64,000 nt of DNA from Niveispirillum lacus (GCF_002251795.1 NZ_NOXU01000025.1:1-64000), one strand, 5' to 3'; counted from the stretch's first letter, positions 1 to 10,197 are shown. The notes: a model not told the origin generated them from the letters alone. Made by a program: numbers and translations.

Positions 1-113
1 CACGCGAACTGACTACACTGAACTGCAATCAAGTCGCACTTCAGCGTGACTCCAACGCCGTTGGGCCTCTCCTGCCATGGGCATGGGTGCCGCCGCCCCC
101 TCGCGCGTCGGGC

Positions 114-794
114 TCACACCTCCACCCAACGCCGCAGCAGATTATGGTAACAGTTTGTCAGGGTCAGGATGCCGGGATGATCGGGCATGTCCTTGTTCAA
201 GGCCAAGATGGCCATGTCCATATCAAACAGGATACGGCGGTCGCCATCATCGCGTACCATGCTTTGCAGCCAGAAAAATGAACAGACACGGGCGCCGGCT
301 GTCACGGGCCGCACATGGTGCAGGCTGGAGCTCGGATAAAGCACCATGTGACCAGCGGGCAATTTCACCGCATGATGGCCATACAGGTCCTCCACAACCA
401 GCTCCCCGCCCTCATACTCTTCCGGATCACTGAAAAACAGGGTGCAGGACAGGTCGGTGCGGATGCGGGGGCCGCCGAACGGGGCTTGGCGGACGGCATT
501 GTCAACATGGGCACCGAAATGCTGTCCCCCGGCATAGCGGTTAAACAAGGGGGGAAAGACACGGGCCGGCAGGGCCGCCGACATGAACAGCAGGTTCTTC
601 GACAGGGCGTCGAGAATGATCTGCCCCAGGTGCTGGGCGACCGGATGGCCTTCCGGCAACTGGCTGTTTTCCTTCACCTTGGCGGATTGAAATCCCGCCG
701 TGCCCTTGCCATCGACCCAATCGGCATGATCCAGGGCCTGTCGGCATTGCCGAACCTGTTCGGGCGAAAGCAGCGCGGGAATACTGATCATCAT
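114..794 (-). CDS. piuC: PKHD-type Fe(II)/2-oxoglutarate hydroxylase, PiuC/YbiX family
   Basis: The 226-residue length matches the PiuC/YbiX family of Fe(II)- and 2-oxoglutarate-dependent dioxygenases. The double-stranded beta-helix iron site is visible: HxD in HFGAHVD (His96, Asp98), the distal His in [10 protein letters not shown] (about His159) and the 2-oxoglutarate-binding Arg in TAGAR (Arg169). The C-terminal part [12 protein letters not shown] is also family-typical. It lies downstream of a siderophore-type TonB receptor on the same strand, the arrangement usual for piuC/fiu loci, so a role in iron-siderophore use is likely. Its exact substrate is unknown. A hairpin in the 150-base gap may partly separate it from the receptor transcript. 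Confidence 0.9.
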   Translation of the reverse strand: MMISIPALLSPEQVRQCRQALDHADWVDGKGTAGFQSAKVKENSQLPEGHPVAQHLGQIILDALSKNLLFMSAALPARVFPPLFNRYAGGQHFGAHVDNAVRQAPFGGPRIRTDLSCTLFFSDPEEYEGGELVVEDLYGHHAVKLPAGHMVLYPSSSLHHVRPVTAGARVCSFFWLQSMVRDDGDRRILFDMDMAILALNKDMPDHPGILTLTNCYHNLLRRWVEV

Positions 795-880
795 GACAAG
801 GCACCCTAACCGAAAAGCGAAACACCGCTTGGATCAAGCATAATGCGATCTACTCTGATTTGCACTCTATGGCCTCTGAG

Positions 881-913
881 AGAAAGGCAGCGGCCGCCTG
901 AAGCCGCCGCTGC
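881..913 (-). terminator. Possible terminator after the siderophore receptor
   Basis: An 8-bp perfect stem (GCAGCGGC at 887-894 with GCCGCTGC at 906-913) and a GC-rich loop lie 35 bases past the receptor stop. Read on the minus strand it is followed by a short pyrimidine run (CTTTCTCTC). The weak T tract makes partial read-through into piuC plausible. Confidence 0.45.
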
Positions 914-948
914 CCTGCCCCAGCTTCCAATCCCGTGGGACGGGCGGA

Positions 949-3303
949 TCAGAAGCTGTAATTGACCGTCAGCATGGCGTTGCGCGCCTCGCCCGGTGTG
1001 GCCCAGCCGCTGGCCGCAACATTGCGGACACGGGTATAGTAGGTCTTGTCGAACAGGTTGTTGACGTTCAGACGCAATTCGACCTGATCAGTGACGAAGT
1101 AAGAGGCCGAGGCGCGGTGTACCCAATAACCGGGCACCGCATTCATCAGCGTGGTGGAATTGCTGGGATAAATCTTGCCCTGATAGGTGGCGCCATAGCC
1201 GAGTTGCACACCGGTGGGCAGGTCATAGGTGGTCCACAGGCTGAAGGCGTGTTTGGGGGTGCTGGTCAGCGGAGCACCCTTGCGGCCATTATTGGCGGCC
1301 AGCGCCGTGGCGCAGGCAGCAACCGTCGGGTTGGCCAGACAGAAGTCGGACACACCCTGCAGAACCTCGCTATCGAGATAGGTATAGTTGGCGAAGACGT
1401 TCCAGCCCTCGCTCACCATGCCGGCCACACCCAGCGCCACACCATCCACCCGCGACTTGCCATCCAACTGCTGATCCGGCACGGCCGGGTCGTTGGAGGT
1501 AACCTTGTAATTGGTGCGCTCGTTACGGAACAGCGCGGCGGTCAGGGCCAGGCGGGCATCCAGCAAATCCCACTTGGTGCCGATCTCGTAATTCTTGGCG
1601 GTTTCCGGATCGACATTGCAGGTGGCACCTGCGCCGGTCGCCGTACAGGCGCCGTTGACGGCACTCTGCGACGGGGTTTTGGAATTGCCGACGGCGATAT
1701 AGACACTGCCATGGGGCAACGGCTTGAACACAGCCCCGGCACGCCAGGAGAACAGGTTCTCCTCATTGCGGGCCACCGGGGCCGCCGTGGTGGTCACGCC
1801 GCTGGTGGCATAGGTGAAGCTGGTGGTCTGGTAGCTGCCCTTATTATGCTCCCAACGCACGCCACCATTCAGCTCAAACTGATCGTTGAGCTGTACGCGG
1901 TCGAACAGGTACAGCGCCTGGTTCTCCAACTCGCTGTCGGCATCGGTACCCACGGCGAAATTCACCGGACCGTTCCAGACATTCTCGGGGTTGGCGATGG
2001 TGATGGGGGTAAAGCTGGCCGTCGGCACCGTGCCATTGGCATTGCGCAGGCGGTTGCCCGACTCCTGGTCAAAGTTCTCCGACGAGATCGACGCCCCCAG
2101 CACCAGATCATGGGTGATGCCGCCCGTCACGACCTTCGCCTTCAGGTCGGTCTGGTTATACAGCATCGTGGTGGTGGCATCGCGGGTGATCCCGCGATTG
2201 GTATTGGGCGTGTACAGGCCCGGCGTGGTGCAGGCCGCCCCCGTATAGGCATTGATGCCGCTGGACAGGCACCAGGTCCCTTGCAGGTAAGAAGTGGTCA
2301 CGAACGCATCCACCTTCTGCCAACGCGACAGATTGCTGACCGACAGTGTGTCGTTGAACCGGTGGTCGATCTTCACGGTCCCGCTGTTAACCGTGCTTTC
2401 CTGGGTGTCGACATTGCGATAGCCGTAATAGGCTTCGCGGTCCGCACCTGGCAAAATGCCATTGGACACCGCGTTCAGGGCGTAGGGCACGCCATATTGC
2501 GGGATGTTATTGTCCTCCTGATGGAAATAGCTGAACGACACCTGTGTGTCGCTGCGCAGGCCGAGGGTCAGTGACGGCGCAAAGCCCCAGCGCTTGAATT
2601 CTTCGACATCGCGGCCGGGCACATCATTACGGTGCCACATACCATTGATACGCAGCGCGGTGTTATCATCCAGCTTCTGGTTCGCATCAACGGTGGCGCG
2701 ATAGTAATGATCCGTGCCAATACCGGCACTGGCCTGGGTAAAGCTGTCATCCTTCGCAATCTTGGAGACAAGATTGATGGTGCCACCGACCGAGCCGGAA
2801 CCCGAATAGACGGAGTTGGCGCCGTTGGTGACCTCCACCTGCTCCAGGTTAAAGCTGTCGGAGCGAACATAGGCACCGCTGTCACGCACGCCATCGACGG
2901 CAATATCACTGGTCGCGCTGTAACCACGCATCGTGATGCTGTCGGATGCGCCAACCCCGCCTTCGCCGGCGGCAAAGGTGATACCGGGCACGTTGGACAG
3001 GATCTCCCGCAGGTTCAGCAGGTTCTGTTCCTTGATCACCGTGCTGGGGATGACCGTGATGGTTTGCGGGGTTTCCCGCAGCGGCGCTGTATATTTCGGC
3101 GATGCCACCGTTTCCGGCTTGTTCGCCGGGGCCACCGCCTGCCCTTCCACCCCCAGCGTCGGGAGGATGACCGTCTTTTTATCACTTCCCGCAGCCGCCT
3201 GCTGCGCCATAACCGGGGCGGTCGACGCTGCAACACCGACCGACAGCGCGGCCATCAGGGCCATGCGCCCACGCATGACCTGGGAATGTGTGTTCTCATC
3301 CAT
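949..3303 (-). CDS. TonB-dependent siderophore receptor (Fiu/catecholate type)
   Basis: Outer-membrane ferric-siderophore receptor of 784 residues from the chosen start. An N-terminal signal peptide ends near APVMAQQ. The plug domain contains ETPQTITVIP, ITMRGYSA and a GGTINLVSK end motif. A long 22-strand barrel follows and ends in a terminal Phe (LTVNYSF). The start at 3303 was chosen because an AAAGG Shine-Dalgarno lies about 9 bases upstream; an in-frame ATG at 3330 would add nine residues. The downstream piuC and the Fur-like palindrome upstream (3408-3422) support iron-regulated siderophore uptake powered by TonB-ExbBD, encoded at 28-30 kb. The specific siderophore cannot be told from sequence. 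Confidence 0.93.
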   Translation of the reverse strand: MDENTHSQVMRGRMALMAALSVGVAASTAPVMAQQAAAGSDKKTVILPTLGVEGQAVAPANKPETVASPKYTAPLRETPQTITVIPSTVIKEQNLLNLREILSNVPGITFAAGEGGVGASDSITMRGYSATSDIAVDGVRDSGAYVRSDSFNLEQVEVTNGANSVYSGSGSVGGTINLVSKIAKDDSFTQASAGIGTDHYYRATVDANQKLDDNTALRINGMWHRNDVPGRDVEEFKRWGFAPSLTLGLRSDTQVSFSYFHQEDNNIPQYGVPYALNAVSNGILPGADREAYYGYRNVDTQESTVNSGTVKIDHRFNDTLSVSNLSRWQKVDAFVTTSYLQGTWCLSSGINAYTGAACTTPGLYTPNTNRGITRDATTTMLYNQTDLKAKVVTGGITHDLVLGASISSENFDQESGNRLRNANGTVPTASFTPITIANPENVWNGPVNFAVGTDADSELENQALYLFDRVQLNDQFELNGGVRWEHNKGSYQTTSFTYATSGVTTTAAPVARNEENLFSWRAGAVFKPLPHGSVYIAVGNSKTPSQSAVNGACTATGAGATCNVDPETAKNYEIGTKWDLLDARLALTAALFRNERTNYKVTSNDPAVPDQQLDGKSRVDGVALGVAGMVSEGWNVFANYTYLDSEVLQGVSDFCLANPTVAACATALAANNGRKGAPLTSTPKHAFSLWTTYDLPTGVQLGYGATYQGKIYPSNSTTLMNAVPGYWVHRASASYFVTDQVELRLNVNNLFDKTYYTRVRNVAASGWATPGEARNAMLTVNYSF

Positions 3304-3407
3304 GTCTTTAGACCTTTCATCCGGCATCATATGCCAATAATTCTTAGTCGCTTTATTAACGCGGCGGCCGGATCAGCGGCCGCGCCATCCCGTCGCGCGG
3401 ACTATAT

Positions 3408-3422
3408 TGCGAGCCATTCGCA
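3408..3422. promoter_or_regulatory. Candidate Fur-type operator of the siderophore receptor
   Basis: A 15-bp dyad TGCGA-GCCAT-TCGCA lies about 105 bases upstream of the receptor start. It shares the pattern TGCRA-N5-TCGCA with a site upstream of exbB (28268-28282). Flanking TTGC/CGCAA bases extend the symmetry. Assignment to Fur, rather than another Fur-family regulator such as Mur or Irr, is inference. Confidence 0.5.
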
Positions 3423-3561
3423 TTCGCAAACCATGAAGCGGGAAACACCATGCGATGGGCGCATGACTTAACCGGCTAGCCTGCATGGCTGCGTGGGTTC
3501 ACCCGTGAATACCATAGCAGCTATAGATTGTTCCAAAGTCTAAATCGCACTTCCGGAACCA

Positions 3562-4425
3562 ATGCCAAAATCTAATTTAGCCCTTCTTCCTCAACAGATT
3601 GCGCCCGTAGACCGAATGCAGTTAGCGTTAACCAACCGATTTATCATACCTTTGCAGCAGGAAATATTTACCTATCTTTACCATCTTCGGGAGAGTTTAG
3701 ATCAGCAATTACAGATGAAATATCCTTGTATCACGCCTGACAAAGTTTATCCGTTGGGGCGATGCACGGAAATAACGGAAACGGTTCTGACGGTGTTGGT
3801 CCAGCGCCTGGCCCGGCCAACGGCGCCGGCTGAACGGGCGATGGCCGCCTTTGTGCGGTCTGGTGGCATTATCCGGCCGATCTGGGGCGCCTTGCGCGGC
3901 CAGTTTTTCCAAAATGCCACGCAGATGGGTGCCCTTTATGTGGATGTTGCCAATGATACCGTGACAGTGACCAAGCCGAAGGTAGAGATCTTGCCGCTGG
4001 CCAGGGCGGATATTGTCAATATCGCGGACCTGACGCATTTTGCCGAGATTGCGGGCAAATACTGGAACGCACAGATTGTTGCCAATCATGTGGCCCCGGC
4101 CCTTGCGCCCCTGCTGCCCATGCTGGCGATTTTCGGGGAACAGGAGGCCCGGCTGGTCTCTGTCTGCGATTACATGATCTCGCTGATGATGCGGGATCGT
4201 TTCCATATGGCGGAACGCTGGGTCGCCGAGATGCCCGCACCGCCACCTGCCCTCCTGGCGCATTACCGTACCCGCCTTCCGCCATGCCTGCGGGTGACCG
4301 AAGATCAGGATGGACGCGCCGCGGCGATCCTGGCCTGTCGTTCCAGCCGGGCACAGGGGCACTGGAAAGACCAGGCCTGGCTGCGGGCGCGCATGCAGGA
4401 CATTGGCGGACTGGTCAATCTCTGA
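3562..4425 (+). CDS. Hypothetical protein, unrecognised
   Basis: A 287-residue protein that I do not recognise. It has no signal peptide or clear membrane segment and looks mainly alpha-helical, with charged helices around [13 protein letters not shown] and a hydrophobic stretch [15 protein letters not shown] near residues 175-190. The first 170 bases are distinctly AT-richer than the remainder, and the upstream region is also AT-rich. It stands alone: divergent from the siderophore receptor and convergent with the lipoprotein downstream (16-base gap). Codon use in the body of the gene matches the neighbours, which supports real coding. No function is proposed. Confidence 0.7.
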   Translation: MPKSNLALLPQQIAPVDRMQLALTNRFIIPLQQEIFTYLYHLRESLDQQLQMKYPCITPDKVYPLGRCTEITETVLTVLVQRLARPTAPAERAMAAFVRSGGIIRPIWGALRGQFFQNATQMGALYVDVANDTVTVTKPKVEILPLARADIVNIADLTHFAEIAGKYWNAQIVANHVAPALAPLLPMLAIFGEQEARLVSVCDYMISLMMRDRFHMAERWVAEMPAPPPALLAHYRTRLPPCLRVTEDQDGRAAAILACRSSRAQGHWKDQAWLRARMQDIGGLVNL

Positions 4426-4441
4426 GGGGACGACCACGCGA

Positions 4442-5152
4442 TCAGGGCGGGCTGTCCAGCGCGAACAGCAGGACCAGGCCCGTGGTTGCCGTCCCCTGCC
4501 CGATACCCGCCTGTCGCAGATCAAGGGATCGGCAGGCCGGGTCCATCGGGGCGGCCAAGGCGCTGTTGACGAAACGGGCAAAGGTCGCATCGGTCATTTC
4601 CCGGTTGCCACCCAGGAAAGCAGCCCCGCGCACCTGCCCGGTCGCGGGATCAAAATAGATGCCCACTTCCGCCCGATAGCTGCCCGCACCGGTCGGCAAT
4701 GGCGGCGGTGTCCAGCAATCCATGATTTGGCTGCGCAGCAACGGGTTGGCCCGCCCGGACAGATCGTCGATCTTGGCCCAGTTCACCGGCGGTGCCGGCG
4801 CTTCCGTGATGGTCGGTTCCCCCTGCTGGTGGCTGGGGGGCAGCGCCTGCACCTTGGGGGTCGGGGGTTTGGCGCGCGGCGGCGCCGGCGTGGCGGCCTT
4901 TGGGGCCGGCTTGGGTGTCAGCGCGTCAATCCGGATTCGCGCCAATGCGGAAAAACGACCCGCCGGATAGGCCTGCAAATAGGCGTAGTATTCAGCCACA
5001 TCCTTACTGTCGCGCACACTTTCCCAGAAAACCAGTTCGGGGTCAGCGGGGGCCGGGGCGACGGGCGGTGGCGCCACCGGCGGTGGGCTGCCGCAAGCCG
5101 TCACCAACAGCAGGCCGGCGGCAACAAGGCAGTGACGAAACAGACGGGTCAC
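4442..5152 (-). CDS. Lipoprotein with a TolA/TonB C-terminal-like domain
   Basis: The GTG at 5152 is preferred as start because AAGGA sits 7 bases upstream, giving 236 residues that begin with a lipoprotein signal (VTRLFRHC...LLLVTAC) and Cys as the acylation site. A Pro-rich spacer follows, then a short helical unit of the FWESVRDS...YLQAYP type often found in alphaproteobacterial periplasmic proteins, and a second Pro/Ala-rich linker. The last 100 residues ([31 protein letters not shown]) resemble the C-terminal domain of alphaproteobacterial TolA (CWNxP, NPACSPL). An envelope role is likely. No tol or pal gene is adjacent, so it is probably not the canonical TolA. Confidence 0.75.
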   Translation of the reverse strand: MTRLFRHCLVAAGLLLVTACGSPPPVAPPPVAPAPADPELVFWESVRDSKDVAEYYAYLQAYPAGRFSALARIRIDALTPKPAPKAATPAPPRAKPPTPKVQALPPSHQQGEPTITEAPAPPVNWAKIDDLSGRANPLLRSQIMDCWTPPPLPTGAGSYRAEVGIYFDPATGQVRGAAFLGGNREMTDATFARFVNSALAAPMDPACRSLDLRQAGIGQGTATTGLVLLFALDSPP

Positions 5153-5338
5153 CGGCACATCCTTGGTTCTGGGGCAAGGTTCGCGAAAGAAAACCGACAC
5201 GAAATAGGCGAAACCAGAGAGGGGCCGACGCTAGCGCTTGGCAGGTACCCCCCCGGGCGGGTTATAAATGAGCAATGTCCATCGCGGAAGGCCTGCCGAA
5301 CGGGGACGGGCTTCAGACACCGGTCAAAAGGAAAAAAC

Positions 5339-6298
5339 ATGAAGCGGGCACGTAAGCGGGTTCTGGTTGCCGGTGGCGCTGGCTTTCTCGGCTCCCACCT
5401 GTGTGAACGTCTCCTGAAGGATGGCCACGAGGTTCTCTGCGTCGATAATTTCTTTACCGGCTCGCGGGAGAATATCCGGCATCTGCTCGCCAATCCCTAT
5501 TTTGAAGTCATGCGCCACGACGTCACCTTCCCGCTTTTTGTGGAAGTTGACGAGATCTACAATCTGGCCTGCCCGGCATCGCCCATTCATTACCAGTTCA
5601 ATCCGGTCCAGACCACCAAGACCTCCGTGCATGGGGCGATCAACCTTCTGGGCCTGGCCAAACGCACCAAGGCTAAGATCTTCCAGGCCAGCACCTCGGA
5701 AGTCTATGGCGACCCGACGGTCCATCCCCAGACCGAGGATTATCGCGGCAATGTAAACCCGATCGGTCCGCGTGCCTGTTATGATGAGGGCAAGCGCTGC
5801 GCCGAAACGCTGTTTTTTGATTACCACCGGCAAGCCGGGGTCAATATCCGGGTGGCCCGCATCTTTAATACCTATGGCCCGCGCATGCACCCCAATGACG
5901 GCCGTGTCGTATCGAATTTCATCGTTCAGGCCCTTCAGGGCCAACCCATCACCATCTATGGCGATGGCAGCCAGACCCGGTCCTTCTGTTATGTCGACGA
6001 TCTGATTGACGGGTTCATCCGGCTGATGGCGGCCCCCGATGACGTGACTGGCCCCATCAATATCGGCAATCCGGGTGAATATACGATCCGGCAGTTGGCA
6101 GAGAATGTGGTGCGGCTGACAGGGGCAAAGTCTGACTTCGTGGTGAAGCCCCTGCCCCAGGATGATCCCTTGCAGCGCTGCCCCGACATCACCAAGGCAC
6201 GGACCTTGCTTGATTGGCAGCCGACCATCCATCTGGAGGAAGGGCTGAAGCGGACGATTGCCTATTTTGCCGACCAGTTGGGGGTGGAGGTCGCCTGA
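5339..6298 (+). CDS. UDP-glucuronate decarboxylase (UDP-xylose synthase), SDR family
   Basis: A 319-residue extended short-chain dehydrogenase. It has the NAD-binding [10 protein letters not shown] near the N-terminus, the UXS-typical [21 protein letters not shown], and the catalytic YxxxK in [19 protein letters not shown] and [15 protein letters not shown] are also diagnostic of UDP-glucuronate decarboxylase, which turns UDP-glucuronate into UDP-xylose. The start at 5339 has an AAAAGG ribosome site; a longer in-frame extension upstream overlaps the divergent lipoprotein and was rejected. It leads a same-strand group with two GT41 glycosyltransferases (65-base gap), so it may make the nucleotide sugar they use. 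That donor link is inference. Confidence 0.9.
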   Translation: MKRARKRVLVAGGAGFLGSHLCERLLKDGHEVLCVDNFFTGSRENIRHLLANPYFEVMRHDVTFPLFVEVDEIYNLACPASPIHYQFNPVQTTKTSVHGAINLLGLAKRTKAKIFQASTSEVYGDPTVHPQTEDYRGNVNPIGPRACYDEGKRCAETLFFDYHRQAGVNIRVARIFNTYGPRMHPNDGRVVSNFIVQALQGQPITIYGDGSQTRSFCYVDDLIDGFIRLMAAPDDVTGPINIGNPGEYTIRQLAENVVRLTGAKSDFVVKPLPQDDPLQRCPDITKARTLLDWQPTIHLEEGLKRTIAYFADQLGVEVA

Positions 6299-6363
6299 GG
6301 CGCGCCGCCTACCCACCGTCTGCCGCTCCTATCTTCTCTCCGACATGCCCGGTATCAGGTGCC

Positions 6364-8328
6364 ATGAATATCTTTGAGCTGTTCGCCGCTGCACAGAACA
6401 TGGAACGGTCCGGGGACCGGGCTGGTGCCATTGCCCTTTACCAGCAATGGGCAGAGGAGAACCCGACAGACCCATCGCTGCACGCCTGTCATTTCAACCT
6501 GGGCACCTTGCTGCTGAATGCGGGCGAGGTCCATTCGGCCCTCTTGGCCTTCAACGAATCTGTGCGTTTGCGGCCCGACTTTATGCCATCGGTGATTTCT
6601 TTGGGCAGCGCGTTGGAGCGGTTGGGCCAGATGGATCTGGCGATCTCGTACTGGCGTCAGGCGGTCAACCAGCTTTCAACGGTCGCTTCAGATACGGTCA
6701 GCTACAAGGTGACTGCTCTGAAGCAACTGGCCCGTGTGTTGACACAACAACAGCAAGTGGCCGATGCGGAAGAAATGCTGCGCCTGTCGCTGGATGTGGC
6801 GCCTTACAATCGTGAGGAGCTGCAGCATTGGTTGAATGCCCGGCAACGGCTGTGCAAATGGCCGGTACCGTCACCGGTCGGGCCGATCAAGCCCGCCGAA
6901 ATGGTCGCCGGCATGGCGCCACTGACCCTGGCCTATTACACGGACGATCCGATGCTGGCGCTGGCGGTGGCCGCCAACTATTGCCGCCGTGACGTGGGCT
7001 GGCCGGAGACCTTCAAGACCAGTGCGGATTTTGAAGGACGGCGGCGGCGGGAGGATGGGCGTCTGCGGATCGGCTATGTCTCTTCCGATCTGCGTGGTCA
7101 TGCCATCGGTTATCTGACGTCGGAAATGTTTTCCCTGCACGACCGTTCGCGGGTCGAGGTGTTTGCCTTCTTCTGCGGGTTCCAGATGGAGGACCCGACC
7201 ATGCTGCGCATCCGTGGCAGTGTCGACCACTGGTACGATATCAATGGCCTGGATGATGAAAAGGCCGCCGCCCTGATCGAGGAACTGGGCATTGATATTC
7301 TGGTCGATATTAACGGCCATACCAAGGATGCCCGGACCCGGATGCTGGCCCGGCGCCCCGCCCCGGTCATCATCAACTGGCTGGGCTTTCCCGGTACCGC
7401 CGGTAGCCCCTATCATCACTACATCATTGCCGATGATGTGATCATTCCGCCGGGGTCGGAGAGATATTACTCTGAACAGGTGATGCGCCTGCCTTGTTAT
7501 CAGCCCAATGACCGTAAGCGTGTGGTGTCGCCCAAGGTGCCAACACGGGCCGATTGCGGGCTGCCGGAGGAAGGGACAGTATTCTGCTGCTTCAACGGCA
7601 TGCAGAAGCTGACCCGTTTCACGCTGGAACGCTGGGTTGAAATTCTGCGCCGTGTGGACAATAGCGTGCTGTGGATTCTGGCGGCGGGCAAGGAATCCGA
7701 TGGGCGCTTCCTGGAATTGATGGCGGCAGGGGGCATTGATCCATCCCGGATCATTTTTGCGCCCTATGCCGCCAATGCCGACCATATGGCCCGGTACCCG
7801 CTGGCCGATCTTTTCCTGGATAACAGCCCCTATGGGGCGCACACCACCGCGTCGGATGCCCTGTGGGCAGGTGTGCCCGTGCTGACGGTGCCCGGCCGTG
7901 GCTTCCATTCGCGTGTCTGCGCCAGTCTGGTGATGGCGGCCGGCATCCCGGAACTTGTGTGCCTGGACCCGCGGGAATATGTGGAAAAGGCGGTTCACCT
8001 GGGCAATGACCGTCCGGCACTGCTGGCCCTGAAACAGAAGCTGCTGGCACTGCGTGGACAGTCGGTACTGTTCGATACCGACCTGTTTGTCCGGTCGATG
8101 GAGGATCTGTTTGATCAGGTCTGGTCGGAATGGGAAGCCGGACAATTGCCGGTCCCTGACCTGACCAATCTGGACACCTATCTGGAAATCGGCAGCGCAT
8201 TCGACCATGATTTAGAAGAATTCGCCTTCGTTGCCGATTATGAAGAACGGTATCGGGCCCGGATGGCGCATCGCCACGCCCTGACCCCGCAACCCTACGA
8301 TACCCGCTTCTGGCTGCGGCCGGAGTGA
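6364..8328 (+). CDS. TPR-containing GT41 glycosyltransferase, SPINDLY/OGT-like (copy 1)
   Basis: 654 residues. TPR-like helices occupy about residues 1-170 (for example ALLAFNESVRLRPDFMPSV). The GT41 catalytic region runs from about 230 to 600. Motifs shared with O-GlcNAc transferase are present: RLRIGYVSSD...GH (the catalytic-site His region), NWLGFPGTAG, CCFNGMQKL with the Lys equivalent to OGT Lys842 (about residue 413), and the nucleotide-diphosphate loop SPYGAHTTASD with intact His-Thr-Thr. The protein is cytoplasmic, with no signal or membrane segment. Family members transfer a sugar from a UDP-sugar to protein Ser/Thr (or Asn in the HMW1C branch). It is followed 4 bases later by a second GT41 gene and lies near a Thr-rich exported protein that could be its substrate. 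Confidence 0.9.
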   Translation: MNIFELFAAAQNMERSGDRAGAIALYQQWAEENPTDPSLHACHFNLGTLLLNAGEVHSALLAFNESVRLRPDFMPSVISLGSALERLGQMDLAISYWRQAVNQLSTVASDTVSYKVTALKQLARVLTQQQQVADAEEMLRLSLDVAPYNREELQHWLNARQRLCKWPVPSPVGPIKPAEMVAGMAPLTLAYYTDDPMLALAVAANYCRRDVGWPETFKTSADFEGRRRREDGRLRIGYVSSDLRGHAIGYLTSEMFSLHDRSRVEVFAFFCGFQMEDPTMLRIRGSVDHWYDINGLDDEKAAALIEELGIDILVDINGHTKDARTRMLARRPAPVIINWLGFPGTAGSPYHHYIIADDVIIPPGSERYYSEQVMRLPCYQPNDRKRVVSPKVPTRADCGLPEEGTVFCCFNGMQKLTRFTLERWVEILRRVDNSVLWILAAGKESDGRFLELMAAGGIDPSRIIFAPYAANADHMARYPLADLFLDNSPYGAHTTASDALWAGVPVLTVPGRGFHSRVCASLVMAAGIPELVCLDPREYVEKAVHLGNDRPALLALKQKLLALRGQSVLFDTDLFVRSMEDLFDQVWSEWEAGQLPVPDLTNLDTYLEIGSAFDHDLEEFAFVADYEERYRARMAHRHALTPQPYDTRFWLRPE

Positions 8329-8332
8329 GGAG

Positions 8333-10186
8333 ATGGACAGCCCGCTCGCGCTTCTGCGGAATGCGTTGCACAGTGCGTCGCATCTGGCAACTGATCCGCA
8401 AGGTCAGGCGCCCTGGCGGGAATGGCTGCACGGGCTGACGGTCCCCGATATGCTGTCCCTTTCATTTGCTTGTCCGCCCGCAAGCCGCTCCTTGCTGGTG
8501 CAGATGCTGCACGGCTGGCTGCTTTTGCAGGGTGAAACCACACCGGCGATCGGGCTGGTCTGGTTCAACCTGGGTGTTGAACTGTCCAATCTGAATCGGC
8601 CGGTCGATGCCGCGACCGCCTACCAGAACGCGCTGATCCTGCGTCCTGACCTGTGGCAGGCTGCCGTCAATCTGGCCAATCTGCGGGAGGCGTCGGGGGA
8701 CCTGGAGGGGGCCGCCACCCTTCTCGGACAGGCTTTGCAGGATGATGGGGCCCGGACCACGCTGCTGAACCAGCGGGGCCGGGTTTTGGAGGCGCAACGG
8801 CGGTTGGCCGACGCCGAAGGATGCTATTATCGCAGCTTATTGATCAACCCGGACCAGCCGGACGTGGTTCAGCACTGGGCCTTCGTCCGGCAAAATATCT
8901 GTGCCTGGCCGATCTTTGCTCCCCCGGTTCCCGGCCGCACGGCAGCAGACCTGATGGCGCAGTCCGGGGCGTTGGCCACCTTGTCCCTGTTTGACACGGT
9001 GGCGGCGCAACGGCTCGCGGTGGCCAATTGGCTCGACCGGCGCTGGGCCCGGCTGCTCGCGCCGACCCATCGGCTGGCCCCGGCGCATGGTTACGCCCAT
9101 GACAGGCTGCGTATCGGGTATCTTTCATCGGATTTCTGCCGCCATCCGATCAGCTATCTGATGGCCGAACTGCTGGAACAGCACGACCGCACCCGCGTTG
9201 AGATTTATGGCTACTGTTCCAGCCCGGAAGATGGCAGTGACATCCGGGACCGCATCCTGGCGGCGCTGGACCATCGGCGGATGGTGCGGTCCTTGGATGA
9301 TGAAACCCTTGCCCGCCTGATCCGTTCGGATGAGATCGACATTCTGATTGATCTGAACGGGGCGACGGCGGGCGACCGTCTAGGGGTGCTGCGCTGGAAA
9401 CCGGCGCCGGTCCAGGCGACATATCTTGGCTTTATTGGGCCGGTGCCGGTGCCGGAACTCGATTACATCCTGACCGATGAATATGCCATTCCGCCGTCGC
9501 TGGCCGCCGACTATTGGCCGCGTCCGCTCTACCTGCCCGGTGTCTATCAGGCCAATGACAGCCGTGCGTTCCAGTTGCCACCGGTCAGCCGGGCGGCGGA
9601 AGGGCTGCCGGAGAAGGCCTTCATCTTCTGCTGCTTTTCCAATCCCTACAAGATTTCCGACAGGATGTTTGACGCCTGGATGGAGATTTTGCGCCGCGCA
9701 CCCGGTTCGATCCTCTGGGTGTTGGCCGATAATGAATGGGCCGTGGCCCATATGCGGGCGCGCGCAGCAGAACAGGGTGTGGCGGCGGACCGTCTCCATT
9801 TCGCGGGCCGCACCGACCCCGCCCATTACCGGGCCCGCATGGCGCTGGCCGACCTGTTCCTGGATACGACCCCTTATAATGCCGGAACCATTGCCAGTGA
9901 TGCCTTGCGCATGGGATTGCCGATCCTGACCCTGTCTGGCGAACCGTTTGCCAGCCGGATGGCCGGTAGTCTTTTACAGGCGATGGGGTTGCCCGACCTG
10001 ATCACCACCACCATGGTTGATTATGTGGACCGGGCCGTCCGCCATGCAACGGATGCGGCTTGGCATGCGTCCGTCACCGCACGTGTCACCCCGGCGGCAT
10101 GGCGGGCCACCCTTGGTGACACCGCCCGGTTCGCCCGCGGGTTCGACGATACCTTGGCGCAGGTCGCCCTTCGGGGGACGGTTTAA
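8333..10186 (+). CDS. TPR-containing GT41 glycosyltransferase, SPINDLY/OGT-like (copy 2)
   Basis: 617 residues, translationally close to copy 1 (4-base gap). TPR repeats span about residues 65-180 (LNRPVDAATAYQNALILRPD), followed by the GT41 domain: RLRIGYLSSDFCRHPISYLM near 258, ATYLGFIGPV, CCFSNPYKIS near 430 with the conserved Lys, and LDTTPYNAGTIASDAL near 510. The His-Thr-Thr of the diphosphate loop is replaced by Gly-Thr-Ile, and the typical LWAG after it by LRMG. Donor or acceptor specificity probably differs from copy 1. The gene ends 11 bases before the convergent HlyD-like gene. Confidence 0.88.
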   Translation: MDSPLALLRNALHSASHLATDPQGQAPWREWLHGLTVPDMLSLSFACPPASRSLLVQMLHGWLLLQGETTPAIGLVWFNLGVELSNLNRPVDAATAYQNALILRPDLWQAAVNLANLREASGDLEGAATLLGQALQDDGARTTLLNQRGRVLEAQRRLADAEGCYYRSLLINPDQPDVVQHWAFVRQNICAWPIFAPPVPGRTAADLMAQSGALATLSLFDTVAAQRLAVANWLDRRWARLLAPTHRLAPAHGYAHDRLRIGYLSSDFCRHPISYLMAELLEQHDRTRVEIYGYCSSPEDGSDIRDRILAALDHRRMVRSLDDETLARLIRSDEIDILIDLNGATAGDRLGVLRWKPAPVQATYLGFIGPVPVPELDYILTDEYAIPPSLAADYWPRPLYLPGVYQANDSRAFQLPPVSRAAEGLPEKAFIFCCFSNPYKISDRMFDAWMEILRRAPGSILWVLADNEWAVAHMRARAAEQGVAADRLHFAGRTDPAHYRARMALADLFLDTTPYNAGTIASDALRMGLPILTLSGEPFASRMAGSLLQAMGLPDLITTTMVDYVDRAVRHATDAAWHASVTARVTPAAWRATLGDTARFARGFDDTLAQVALRGTV

Positions 10187-10197
10187 CCGCCCCCCGA

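Noticed and set aside
4310-5338. Long in-frame extension upstream of the UDP-glucuronate decarboxylase
   Set aside because: It is antisense to the lipoprotein gene, has Arg/Gly-rich composition and no family similarity; the canonical SDR start is at 5339.
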